64,000 nucleotides of DNA, taken from the NCBI GenBank assembly GCA_002682825.1, contig NOKP01000002.1, positions 4,095,378-4,159,377 of the forward strand. The letters run 5' to 3'. The notes under the pieces were generated by a model. That model was not told the DNA's origin and did no database searches. It saw only the letters and a list, made by a program, of their open reading frames with translations. Shown piece by piece: positions 43,323-54,673 of the stretch. The DNA comes from Neonectria sp. B-13. Lineage: Eukaryota > Ascomycota > Sordariomycetes > Hypocreales > Nectriaceae. Every line of letters starts with the position of its first letter. Within the stretch, counting starts at the first letter, position 1. The translations under genes and the position numbers were made by a program.

Positions 43323-45815
43323 TCAGACGGTAGCCGTCTTGTTGTCCAGCATCATCTGCATCTCCTCGAGCTGCTCCCCCGTGGGGTCGTCCGAGATCCA
43401 AGGGCCCTTCTCCTCCTCGGTAGCTCCGAGGAAGCCCTCAGCTCGCTTCAGGGTCTGAACATCGAGGTCGGTCACGTAGGCATTGCCATCAGACAGCTTG
43501 ATGCGGACCTCGTGGTCAGTAGACAGCATCATGTCGTCCTTGGCGAGGCGACGGGGGCCATCAAACACAGCCATGACGCGCTTCTTCATCGTCATCTGAC
43601 CCTTGTCGAAGCCCCACGACGAGGGATAGTCGCGGCGGCTCTTGCGGCCGCGGCTCTTAGTGGTGAGCGTCACGCCGCCACGAGAGTGCGTCACGCCGCG
43701 CGACTTCTGGACACCATTGGTAGGGTTGCCCTTCTTCTTGGACATGGGCGAATGGCTAGCTTTGGAGGAAGAGTCATGGTCCTCCTCGTCGCCAGTCTCG
43801 GCATCCTCGTCCTCCTCCTCGGTCGAGGTGGTCTCGGTAACCGCGGGAAGGTTGTTCTTCTCAAGAGTCTGGTGAACATCCTTGTCGTTCTCAACCTCGG
43901 CCAGGCGCCTCGCGTTAATGGCCTCGGCGGGGTCTTCTTGCTGTACAATACGCAGCACGCAGTCATCCAGATGCTCGTAGAAGTCCTGGGCGTTGGAGAA
44001 GGTCTGCGAGCAGGTACTGCACTTGCCCGTGGCGTCAGGCGCGTAGCCCGTCAGCTTCTTGCCGGTGTTGACGTTGGTCGACTTCTTGCGGCTGTTGGGG
44101 GGGGTCTGCTCCACGCCGTGAACGGCAGTCAGGTGGCGCTTGAAGACATCGGCACGGTTGAATGACTTCTCGGCAGCCGAGCCAGAGCCGGGGCAGAAGC
44201 CGCATACCATGGTGCCCTTATAATGCGTCAGGGTGTGGCGGTTCTTGTCGTACTTGCGAGCGAAGCCCTTGACGTGGTACTCGCACGTCTGGATAGGGCA
44301 CTTCTCAGGACGCTCGTTCTGGTGCGTCAACATGTGGGCCTTAAGGTCCTTGAAGGTCTTGCCGCAGTCAGGCCAGGTGCATCGCTGCTTCTCCTTGTCG
44401 TCACTGCTGTGGTAGTCGCCGGGCGTGGGTGGGACGAAGTGGCTCATGCTGGGCGCGCGAACCTGGGTTTCGATAGGGGCACCATAGGGACTGCTGGGGA
44501 AGGTGGGCTGGAAGGGACCACTGTGGAGGAAGGGCGAGGAGCTGTTGGTGCGCATCATGTTGGGCTGAGGCGACGAGGCAGCAACGGACGGCGAGGAAGG
44601 ATAGTGGTGTGTGGGCTGCTGGAAGTGGGCATCATATGAGGGCATTCCCATGGGAGGGCGCGTAATCTCAGGTTGGATGAGCGCTGGGTCTGAAGCAGGC
44701 GCGAGGTCAGCAATCATGGTTGGAGACGTAGCAGTAGGGCTTGACGAGATGCGCGACGGTGACCAAGCAGAGGACTGAAGAGGGGCAACGAAATGGCCGC
44801 TACTCTGAGAAAAGAAAGCAGCGGCGCGTCTGTTTGGTGAAGGAGTGGTGACAAAGTGCCGGGCTGGTTGAGGGGGCCAGCGGCGTGTCTCAGTTGGAGA
44901 AATAGCCGACGGGCTAAGCCGTCTCTTAGGGCAGGGGGAGAGGGTAGTAGCGGGAGTGGGAGTGGGAGTGGAAGAGGTTGTGGTGGTGGTGGGAGAGGTG
45001 GGAGTAGGGGAGACGGTGGTGCTGGTGTTGTTGTGGTCGCTGCCAGAAAACAACAATGACGACGAAGAACCAGAAGGAGAAAAAATACACTGATGACGGT
45101 GACGGTGTTGTTCAACGGCCACTCCGACTCCGTCCTGCACTACAGGAAGCGCCGATGAAGTAAAAGTGGAAGCAGACGAACACGCTGTGGCAGTGGTGGG
45201 ACAGGGGTATGCAAGCGAATGGCGGGGAGGCCTCTGCGCAGCGGGAAAACGAGGCGAAGTAGAAGCGGCATCCAACTCACCAACAAATCCCTTGGGGGCA
45301 CCGAAGTCGAAGGCCAGCTCCTCCATGCCTGGGGGAGCAAACGACGAGTAGTCAGAGCCGACAATGTAGTCGTTGCCGACAATGCCGGGCTGCACGCCTA
45401 GGCCCTGCGGGTTCCAGTCGGGCACGGCGCCCATCTGGCCGTGGTTGGACTCCGGAGATCCGATGTTCGAGGACGCCGCCGACGGCGCAGAGGCCGTAGA
45501 CCGGCTAGACGAAGGCATTCGCATGTCCGTCTCGTCGTACATGCTAGGCGAGGCGCGGCTGTTGATCATGTAGTTGCTAGGCGCGGCCTCGGTGTAGAGA
45601 GCGGGCTCGAAGCCCATCGAGCCGGGAAACACACCCGGGCCGTTGAGCTGCTGGTGGTGCTGGTGGTGCTGGTGAAAGTTGCCATAGGCGTCGGCGGGGA
45701 TGCTCACATCCATGGGGCCCGAGGTGTAAACGGCGTGGTGGGCAAACTCGTCGGCCGAGTCGCTGTGGTGATGTGGAGGGAACATGGCGTAGGGCTGCTC
45801 TGTCAGGGATGCCAT
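43323..45815 (-). CDS. C2H2 zinc-finger transcription factor
   Basis: Read as one exon it is 830 aa from the ATG at 45815 (MASLTEQPYAMF). The N-terminal 470 residues are Ser/Pro/Thr/His-rich and disordered. The zinc fingers span 479-568: CTWPDCGKTF...HMLTH, then CPIQTCEYHVKGFARKYDKNRH, then CGFCPGSGSAAEKSFNRADVFKRH. A further CSTCSQTFSNAQDFYEHLDDC finger with a terminal Cys lies at 601-621. An acidic segment (about 667-680) and basic KSRGRKSRRDY follow, then a conserved-looking C-terminal KLSDGNAYVTDLDVQTLKRAEGFLG. The finger sequence with its inserted CPGSGSAAEKSFN loop resembles a conserved regulator of filamentous ascomycetes, but I cannot name it. The stretch 45280-44690 can be read as an in-frame intron, giving a 633-aa form (see its own entry). 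Confidence 0.85.
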   Translation of the reverse strand: MASLTEQPYAMFPPHHHSDSADEFAHHAVYTSGPMDVSIPADAYGNFHQHHQHHQQLNGPGVFPGSMGFEPALYTEAAPSNYMINSRASPSMYDETDMRMPSSSRSTASAPSAASSNIGSPESNHGQMGAVPDWNPQGLGVQPGIVGNDYIVGSDYSSFAPPGMEELAFDFGAPKGFVGELDAASTSPRFPAAQRPPRHSLAYPCPTTATACSSASTFTSSALPVVQDGVGVAVEQHRHRHQCIFSPSGSSSSLLFSGSDHNNTSTTVSPTPTSPTTTTTSSTPTPTPATTLSPCPKRRLSPSAISPTETRRWPPQPARHFVTTPSPNRRAAAFFSQSSGHFVAPLQSSAWSPSRISSSPTATSPTMIADLAPASDPALIQPEITRPPMGMPSYDAHFQQPTHHYPSSPSVAASSPQPNMMRTNSSSPFLHSGPFQPTFPSSPYGAPIETQVRAPSMSHFVPPTPGDYHSSDDKEKQRCTWPDCGKTFKDLKAHMLTHQNERPEKCPIQTCEYHVKGFARKYDKNRHTLTHYKGTMVCGFCPGSGSAAEKSFNRADVFKRHLTAVHGVEQTPPNSRKKSTNVNTGKKLTGYAPDATGKCSTCSQTFSNAQDFYEHLDDCVLRIVQQEDPAEAINARRLAEVENDKDVHQTLEKNNLPAVTETTSTEEEDEDAETGDEEDHDSSSKASHSPMSKKKGNPTNGVQKSRGVTHSRGGVTLTTKSRGRKSRRDYPSSWGFDKGQMTMKKRVMAVFDGPRRLAKDDMMLSTDHEVRIKLSDGNAYVTDLDVQTLKRAEGFLGATEEEKGPWISDDPTGEQLEEMQMMLDNKTATV
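44690..45280 (-). other. Candidate 591-bp exitron (stop-free intron-like segment) in the C2H2 gene
   Basis: The donor GTTG|GTGAGTT at 45280 and the acceptor at 44690, with TTGCTGAC about 18 nt before CTTCAG, are both near-ideal. Removing the segment joins GFVG to DPALIQPE in frame. Its length is 197 codons exactly and it contains no stop codon. It encodes Ser/Thr/Pro-rich low-complexity protein outside the zinc fingers. It may be a true intron, an alternatively spliced exitron, or coding DNA with chance splice sites. Confidence 0.5.
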
Positions 45816-45948
45816 AGTGTGGTCGGTGGTGAGGCGGGAAGGATGCGGGAGGGCGAGGTGCGGCCGGAGGCAGTGCTTGTCAGGGCGATTGCGATGGCGA
45901 GCTTGAAGCAGTTGGAGCTCAGCCTTGACGGGATGCGATCACCTTTAT

Positions 45949-46041
45949 CTGAAAGGGCAAAACACAGAAATTGTCAGGTCTCGGGATTCGTGCCAGATGC
46001 AGACGCACACAGACGTCAGTGGGGAGGCCGAGGAAGCTCAC
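45949..46041 (-). other. 5'-UTR intron of the C2H2 gene
   Basis: Read on the minus strand: CAG|GTGAGC at 46041, a CTGAC branch motif, and CCCTTTCAG ending at 45949. The 93-bp segment lies 133 bp upstream of the ATG, and no ATG occurs between its acceptor and the start codon. It fits a leader intron. Confidence 0.6.
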
Positions 46042-46169
46042 CTGCACCAGTTCGCATTCCAAGTCAGCGAGGAGATGTTGTCGTAGCTGGGGTGATCCGT
46101 CAAGTATACGAATCGCGTCAAGTCGTCCAAGTTGGGGTTTCTCCTGAGGGTAAGATCTGTCCGGGATGT

Positions 46170-46192
46170 TGTATATATATATATATATATAC
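46170..46192. repeat. TA microsatellite
   Basis: A run of about ten TA dinucleotides upstream of the C2H2 gene. A separate TATATAT word at 46300-46306, about 490 bp upstream of the ATG on the minus strand, could be that gene's TATA element. Confidence 0.75.
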
Positions 46193-47440
46193 AAAAGTTC
46201 CGTCTCAGTGTCGAATCACTACGAGAGTGAAGGGCTGAGAGCAAGACAGGAGGAGAGGCAATGGTGCGGCGCGGAGAGGAATCTCTCAGAGCCCTCGGGT
46301 ATATATGCTGCCGTCGTCGAGACAAGCAAGTCAACGAAGGTGAAGTTCAAGGCAAAGAGCCAGAAGACAAGACCGGTATTCAGTGATGGGATAGGGCCAC
46401 AAGGCTTTCTTGAATCCGAGGAAGGTTGGGGGCTCCAACGTAGATATAGACAAGGCACCAGGAGCACCTGCATCTGGGCCCAGTCCGTGACGGATCGGTC
46501 GCTCCCAGTCGAGATGGATGCTCCATCCAGCCCAGGCTAGAGCCACGAGCAACTAGGGCCCTACTCCGATGTACCTCCTCCATGAACAAGGAGCAGCGAG
46601 CATGGGGGATGGACCCGTGGAGCGAGAGCCAGCCTAGCCTAGAGGAGAGGAGAGGAGAGGTAGGTAGGCCAGAGAGAGGCGTGTGCGCCGTAAGTCTGGG
46701 TGTGTGGTGTAGAGTGTGTAGCCGTCGACGAGTGTGGATGTCGATGTGGATTGTGGATGTCGGTCGGTGGTGGGCGGGTGAGCGAGGCAGAGGCGGGCCA
46801 CCAGCGCCCAGCCTCAATCGGGGACCAGGGTGCAGCGCCGCAGAGACATTTTAGGAGCAAAAAAGTTACACGCGAGAACCCGATGCCGCCCACAAAAGCC
46901 AGTTCCAGACTCGGTATTCGTGAAGGACGGATGGGGAGGGAGCAGGGAAATAGCGGGAGAGGCATGTCACCGCCCTTGGGCCTTGGGCGCCTCGGAGGGG
47001 GGTAGCCTGGGGGTACAGTAGGGCGCGGCCACAACCTCCACCACAACCTCCCCAGGGAACTCTCCCAGAAGTGGAGGGTGTGTGCTGTCGTTCTGGGGGG
47101 TCGATCATCTAATAGGGCGGAAAGCCCAGGTATCGGGAGTACCGGTACGAGGCGAAAAGGCCTCCAGGGGGTAGAAAGGGGTGGTCACAGAGCGCAGGAT
47201 GCTGCCACGGCGGACTGCAGGGGGCAGGGCAGCTTGTACCAGTACAGACACCCCTGTACCCGATCCAGTGGACCAGCCAGGGTGACGGAACATCCCTGTG
47301 GCATCGATCCTCAATGGCATGTCCTAGTCTCCAGTCACACTCACACTCACACTCACACACTCGCACTCAATCGACATCCAGTACCACACCCCGCGACGGG
47401 ACGCCATCAACCATCATCAATCATCATCAGGGGTTGCCCC

Positions 47441-47636
47441 CCCCCCCCCCCCCCCCCAAATGAAAGGGCAGGAAAAACAAACCTACTGTGGCAGGCAGTA
47501 CGTCGCCCGGCCGCCAGAGGTACATGGTAGATGCTCNNNNNNNNNNNNNNNNNNNNNNNNNNNNNNNNNNNNNNNNNNNNNNNNNNNNNNNNNNNNNNNN
47601 NNNNNNNNNNNNNNNNNNNNNNNNNNNNNNNNNNNN
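47441..47636. other. C homopolymer and second assembly gap (100 N)
   Basis: About 17 consecutive C (near 47441-47457), then 79 bp of unique sequence, then exactly 100 N at 47537-47636. As with the first gap, the N count is a placeholder and the true length is unknown. Confidence 0.97.
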
Positions 47637-47888
47637 GCCTTCCTCTGACGTTCATCATTCCCCACCAACCCACCAATCTACTCTATCCAGCACAGATCTC
47701 GTCTCTCCAGTATGTGTTTGTCTCTCCTCCCAACCACCACCACCCACCACCACCACACGCGGGATCGTTGCGTCGGCATGTCCCATTCCCGAATCCATGA
47801 CCGCCGCCCCCTCCTTGGACCGCCGTTCAATCATGTCTGACAAGGGCCAGCCCGTCGGTCTGGGGAACAGGCAATTCTACTTGGCTGC

Positions 47889-47904
47889 TACGAAGTACTT
47901 CGTA
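47889..47904. repeat. Perfect 16-bp palindrome centred on GTAC
   Basis: TACGAAGTACTTCGTA equals its own reverse complement. It is two TACTTCGTA words back to back, overlapping by two bases. It lies in the gene-free region. Confidence 0.8.
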
Positions 47905-49844
47905 CGTACAGCTTGTTCGTGTGAAAAGCAAGAACTCGTGACCTCACCGTCGATGCTGGTACAAGCATGGCACCATCTTCCCCTCCTCTCTCCTCCGAGG
48001 TAATGCGAAATGATAACACTAAACAAACATCTGCGCCGTTCCATTCCCATTGGCACACTTTAGTTCTCGTCGAACTATTCATAAATCCGCCCGGCTAAGG
48101 CAGACCGTATCTGCACCTGCATCGTCCACGGTCCATAACCATATCCGTATCCATATCCATCCGATTCCTGTAAGAGCCCGTTCGCTGTACCTGCCGCACC
48201 GAGGCACCGACATACATGGCTGGCCGCAGTCGTCCCCTTGTATTCGTAGGGCAGAGAGCACTGCCATCCCGTCCCAGATGGTGGAGGCTCTGCTGCTCTA
48301 GCACTGGGATAAAAATATCCCCCGCCTATAGTCACCTTATGCAGGTATGCTGTGCTATGCTGTGCTATGTATGTACTCGTGAGCTGTGCTGTGCTGTGCC
48401 GTGCCCTATTCTTGACTTCTATTCCCCACCACCAATCGCCCTCCCCCGTCTGCATTCCCGTTTCGTACTGGCTCATCGATCCGTACCACAAAGACGAAAG
48501 ACAAAGACAAACTCAGTCACTCCCTCGCACTTGACACTACAGAACCCATACCAACCCTCGCTCGTTGGCCAGTAGCACAAGTTGCGACCACCCACCTGGA
48601 CCACCACCCACTATCATCACCACCACCACACGTCTCTCACCCTCACGGTCTCACGGCCTCACCCCTGGTTCTGCAACCAATAGTAAGCCCCGGTCTCCAC
48701 GGTCTAAATCGGCTCCGAGCCAGAGGGCGCAGCCCGGCCTCGCCCGCTTCCACTTTAACCTCAAGTGTTCCCCGAGAGGTCCCCAAAAGCCTTGTCATTG
48801 GTCAAATCGCAGGTCCCCGGTGGCGTTTCCCGAAAGCGCTAGTCCTGGCACCTTACCCAGTTCGGGCACTCGTGTCTAGCCCGCGCTGGAGATCACTGAT
48901 GTCAGTCAATGTCCAGGAGGCCACTAGGTTTGATGACGATGGGCCTGTCAACACCCGCCGTCAACGTGTTGAATGCAAGGCCAACGTGTAAGGCGACTCG
49001 CGCTTGGGCTTGAACCAGTGGGCTTCCCGCCTCCGAGTCTGCCCTTGAATCCTGCCCAGTGTTTCTCACCTGCCCAGTGCTTCGTTTCTGGAGCATGTTT
49101 CATCTTGAATCCCTCCACAGTGATCTCCATAATCTCCATCCGCCATACCCTTTGGAAGCTCCATGGAAGAAATTGCCCGGCCGCTGAGCACCACATCTGC
49201 CTCTTCTCCACTTCGCGCCGACTCAACTTGGCGGGCAAACCCATCCACGGAAGTCTCAACAGTTGTTGTGGGGGGTGAGGCTTTCCGTGATGAGCAGTGA
49301 CGACAAGGTCAGTTTGTCATGTGCTGCTCTGTCTGGCCTTGCCGAGCCGCAAAAGTCTGTCCATACTGTATTCGTATCTCCTCGAGATACCGGCTCCATC
49401 GTGTGTTGTGTTACGCGAATCAACCAGTCAGCTTGGTCGCCCCCCCCCTCCATCAGAGGTACGAAGTACATCCATCCGTAATTTCATGTGAAAGCGTTGG
49501 ACGAGCCAAAGCTTACTTAACCAAGGTGTGGCCGGACTACACGCAAACCCGTCCGTCATACTATGCGGGAGAGTGACGTCCTCTATTAGGTCAATATCCG
49601 ATATTCTCGTCCAGGTCGGCGTCGGAATGCCGGCGTCGGAACCCGCAACAATTTGTACCTAGCTCAAGCACCAGGTTACAGCCCCTGTAATGAATAGACA
49701 CCGTTCGATCTGAGATATCCATCCTTGGTTTAGTTGCCTCAGGATGATATAGCCTTGGCTTCCAAGACGACATGTCGCCCGGCTTCTACCGGCCGCCACA
49801 GCACCGTGGCGCCGGTGTTCACACCGTTTGAGTTCCATCCACCA

Positions 49845-49845
<1 letters not shown>

Positions 49846-49873
<28 letters not shown>
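49846..49873. repeat. 7-bp tandem repeat (CTACCGC), four units
   Basis: Four exact CTACCGC units followed by one variant (CTCCGCC), in gene-free DNA. Confidence 0.9.
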
Positions 49874-49875
<2 letters not shown>

Positions 49876-50181
49876 CCGCCCACGGGCATTGAAACCGGAG
49901 GTTTAAACGGTTAAAGCTGCCTTGCGAAGGTTGACTTTCAAGCCGTGTCCTCCACCTACGACGTGGTAGGTGTTGCGCAGAGTTCCTAGATGGGGGAGCT
50001 TTGGTGACGATGGTTTGCGCCGTGGTCGCAACGGGCATAGCGTTGACTAAGCCTTGTTGACGAGCATCCCTACAGATGTAGCACAGGGTGTGATTGGGTG
50101 TTGTACGGCTGCACCCCTTGCCTAATGAAGCCAAAGTTATTAAAAGAAGCGACATGATGGCGGTGCAGCCGCACCCCCCTG

Positions 50182-50239
50182 GTGCCTCGAGGTGCCTCTC
50201 CATGTGTCTCTCCAAGTGCCTCTCCAAGTGCCTCTAGGG
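50182..50239. repeat. 12-bp tandem repeat (GTGCCTCTCCAA), about five units
   Basis: Four 12-bp units from 50192 with one to four substitutions each, preceded by a shortened unit. It lies in gene-free DNA and no reading frame continues through it. Confidence 0.85.
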
Positions 50240-53200
50240 CGCCCTGGCGTGGCACTCTGCAGCGGGGGGGGTCAGCAGCCCAAATGCCAAGAAATGGGGA
50301 TCACGATGAGGGAGGTGATCGAATGTGACAGGGCGCGATACCAATCCATCCAAAGCAATACTGCGCCGCCTTACCATCCCGCATCATCTTAGGTTTGGTT
50401 GTTCGGTTGGTGGCGCTGAGGTATGTCGAGATTAGCACGCCAGACCATTTGCTTGACTGATTGCTTCTTGCTCGATTAGTTGGTTGTTTCGTGCGATCAT
50501 CAACACCGTGGAGTTTATTGGCGCGATCCTACCTGCATCTTCTATTTGGGGTGTTGTGACCATCTACGCTTGTGAGTCCTCGTATCCAGCACGTTGCATC
50601 GCATGGCATCGCTGTGCTGGCTCGTTCATCATTGTGTCGGCCACTTGCTCACTGACAGACGTCATGGGACTGTGTTGGATTGCTTGAGGAGATGGGATAC
50701 CGAGCTTCCTGCCTGGGTAGGTAGGTTTAACATGATGTTACCGTAACTCTAGCACCAAGTGCAGCAACGCCGCCATTCCAACCATCCCCACGGGCTGCTG
50801 GTGATATGGTTGAAAGAACACTCCCCGGGGAACCACCGCCCAACAGATAATACGTAGTACTTTGTAGACACGAGTGCAGTGAAAGGCTGGCCGTGGTCAA
50901 TAACGAAGATGGATGATCCGTGTCTCGATGTTGGCGTCCTGAGTGGCTGATGTAGGAATAAACCTCGCTGATCAACACTTCGGCAATGGCGTTTGCTCTG
51001 GGGGAAAAGCCGGGCCCGTCCCAGGGGCCTGGTTAGCACATCATGCCCCTGGGGTTCCTGGCTCTAAATCGTCGGGCCCAGGGAACAGTTCCGTTGATAC
51101 GCTTCATCCGCCACTAAATCATGCAAAACATCAGGGCAAGCCCTCGTTATGAGACGGCTCCCCACTTACAGAATCTCCAAGGATGCCCCAACTCCCTATT
51201 GTTACATACGTCCTGGGTCCTAGGATATGCTCTTTGGTCTTCCCCAGCCAGGGGCGAGATGACGGCTCTGCACAAGTAGGCCAGGGTTGGAGCTGTTGCA
51301 CAGCGTCAACCTCGTCATCTCCCCGGGACAGTTCTGGCGCTGGTATCCAATCAACGTGTATCCGCATCTGAGCCTGACACTCCCTCTATAGCCCGTGTCA
51401 TATTAGCGTGCCGTGATTGCCAGGCCCTCCACTGCCACGACGACCTTCTCGCTTGCCCTGGTTCTAAGGTCTCCATATCGACGGCCGAGACCACGATGGC
51501 CATCAATGATCCTAGTCAACGTGACCTCCGGGGGAGGGTGCAATGGATGGAGAAAAAGAAACAAAACCATAAATGAGAGGAATTCGCGAAATCGACTACG
51601 TATCCATGCAATCCTCATGACTGTTGGGAACGACTTTCGACACCCAGTTTGCCCGGGTTTCATGCGGGAATGTAGTTGGAGACGTGTGTGCGCCGAGCAA
51701 AAGCAAACCCCCGGCTGACCAGTGCGTCCGGACGCCGTGCGCTCCTTCCGCCCCAGGAGAGAGGAACCACCCGGCGATGCCTCATGTAGGTACTTCGTAC
51801 GGCACCTGCCAGTAAGCAGCGCACGAGCAATCTTGGAATGCAGCGGGAAGGAGCAGGCAATAAGTTAAGGCAGGTATGACGGTGGAACGTAGGTATGTGC
51901 ATTGACGGTCACAGTCATTACCTCAGACAAGGTTGTTGAACCCGATGCCCTGGTCAACGTGGAGTTGCAACTTCGTCGCATGTGCTGCAGGGCATGTCCC
52001 TTTCCAAAGGACTGGAAACTGGCGTCCGGGTTTCTCAGTGTCCTTTCTTTTTCAACCTGCCGCCTTGCCAACGGGTGTGCTGGCGCTTTCCCCGATCATC
52101 CGGGATCGAATCGCTTCCCGCCGGACGGTTCTGTGGCTTGCTGGAAAGCAATCGTCAGCCCGTCAACTGCAGCGGCCAAGACCGAGACGTCCCCAGAACG
52201 ACAGACTGCAGATGGGTGTGCCCGAATAATACGCTGCCCGCCCAACGGGTCGGGGTGACGGCGACACCACGCTATTCCCTGGCCCTGCACTACCTTGACG
52301 CCGCGAGCATGGAACATGCCGCGCCACCAGTGCACCACAGCCAAGAGAGATGCGACCGGCGTGCGCCAAGGGGTCTTGTGTGCTGGTACACACCCCCAAC
52401 AGACGTGGCACCGAGGTACTCAGCCCTACCAAACGCACCAAGCCAGACCTCCCCAACACCGGTCACACTGAGGACGGATACATGAGCTACATGCTCCCAT
52501 CGGCCGAACTCCCTGTCCAAGTGCTGACTCTTCTAGGTCCGACGTGTCGGCATGGCAGAGAACAGATATTCCATTCCATGCAACGCAAGACCTCTCAGTC
52601 CTATCAGGTGCCGTCATGGCAAGCGGCCTGACCGTCTGACCGGCTGGTCCTTGTTTCGCGGCAGTCGACTACCTAGTGCCCGTTCCACTCATTACTGGAC
52701 GGGAGCCCGTACTGGCGGTAAGCTTCTGATTGGCAGCATCGTGGGGAAATAGGGGTTGCCGTTTCGTTCTCAGACACAGCAGCCCAAATGGCACGTCTCA
52801 ACATTATTATTCACCGCCCGGAAATTTCCACCATGTGCTGCGCTGGGCGCCGTCGAATGCAGAGATGAAATAGGGCATTGGCATCGCCAGACGGCTCTCA
52901 TTTAGGTTGAGGAGGCCCTCTACGCTCATTCACTAATGTGCCGCTTCGCGAATGCGAACGCACAGGCCGTATGAGGGCCAAAGCTTGTTTCCCAAATCCT
53001 CCCCATCTCTGTCCACTTGCCCCTAACCCCTGCTTGGTGCCGCGAAGGCGCTGGACCCTGAGCTTCATCCCCAAGCAATGTCGGGACCCGCCTGGGCGTC
53101 ATTTTACCATTTTCTAGTCGCTTTGTCATGTCCGCGCCCGGAAGAGATTATGCATGTTTCGCGGGTGGGAAAATTACCAGAATAAGAAAAACCCAAAGCT

Positions 53201-54627
53201 CGACATGTCGACATGGTGGATCTCATCTCAAGCCCCACCGACTGGCCTGAAGTAGCCTTCAAGCATGTCCCGAGTTCCAGTCACAGCCCGGGTGTTCATC
53301 CAGATGGAACATCGGCACTAGCCCATCTTCCCAGATTGGCAAGTTGAGATGGCGCAGCAGACAACCGGCATCATCGCGTAAAAGAATGAAAGAGTTTGTT
53401 CTCAATCAAGCCCGACGGTACGGAGAGGGCGGTGCATTTGGGTTGCATCAAGCCGCTTGTGCGCAGGACTGACAGATGATGGACCATCCAAACCCCGACA
53501 TCTCCAACAACCAGGCCATCGGATGGCTCATGCCTCATGCCTCATGCCGGCGTCCTAGACTGCAGGTGCCCTACGAGCAGAATGCAGATGCACATTGCAC
53601 AGCCTTCACCGTCTATTTGCAGTGAGGTCCTGGCATCAGTTGGTGTGGAAAGGCGGGAAGCCGGCAGCGCTAGGGTGTGGCTGATGACGCTAATAATAAG
53701 GTAATACCACCTAACTCTGTGTGTGAAATGTTAGCAGTCGGGAGGTGGCAGTCGGTGTGTAGGGCTGAGCACGGACCAGGATCAAGTACCTGGCGCCATC
53801 GGTACATGGAACGCCCCTGGCGGTACCGCGATCTTGCCAGCCGCCCAAGTACCTGGGGTACGTACCCTGACTCTTCTCTCCCAGGCCGTCTGGACTTGAA
53901 CGGAGGGCTGTGCGGCGCGCCTCAAACCTGACGCTTCCATCCACGCACAGGCACTCCCTTGGTCAGAAGCCCTTGTCGCCCATCCCACGTCCCCTCCCAC
54001 CATCAGGTTTGATCCTCCAACGCCAAACCTCACTCGCCAGAGCCAGCGCAAAGCCAGGACCGCTGACTGAACTCACAATGCCAGAGTCGCAGAGTCGGCC
54101 GCAGGGTCGCAGAGGTGTCTGAGCGTCAGAACAGGCCTCCTTCCAGTCCAACCTCTCTCCCGCCCTGCTGCAATTGGCTCCCAGGTGCCAAGCCTGGATG
54201 TGGTTGCCGACGTCGACATCGTTTCGTCTCCCTTATAACCGCCAGGAGCGGTAATCAGTGCGATGATGCGCTACATCGTGCCTATGGCCCAATTACCCAG
54301 GAGCCTACCACGACACCGCGCCACCGCATCCACCGTAGCCGCCCACCATTATCGCTTGTCTCTCTGGCTCACGAATGGAACTCGGGCGCCAGAGGCTGCC
54401 TGAACTGCTTGACTGCAGACGGGCAGTGTCTGCTGTCGTCGGACCAGAACCACTCGAACGCTTTCGATATACACTAGACACACATTCCTCAAACCGCCTC
54501 TATCTTCACGGGGTTCTTGCCCGACTTGGGATCTGTAAGGGGGGCCTCGGGGACGCTCTCCGTCTGGAGTCAAATTCAACCAAACAGACGACAGAATCAA
54601 GAAGGCAAAGCACACGCAAGACAAGGT

Positions 54628-54673
54628 AGCGGACAAGGCAGCGGACAAGGCAGCGGACAAGGCAGCGCAAGGC
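54628..54673. repeat. 12-bp tandem repeat (AGCGGACAAGGC), three and a half units
   Basis: Three identical units then a partial AGCGCAAGGC. The 12-bp period keeps a frame open, but no gene around it is credible. Confidence 0.9.
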
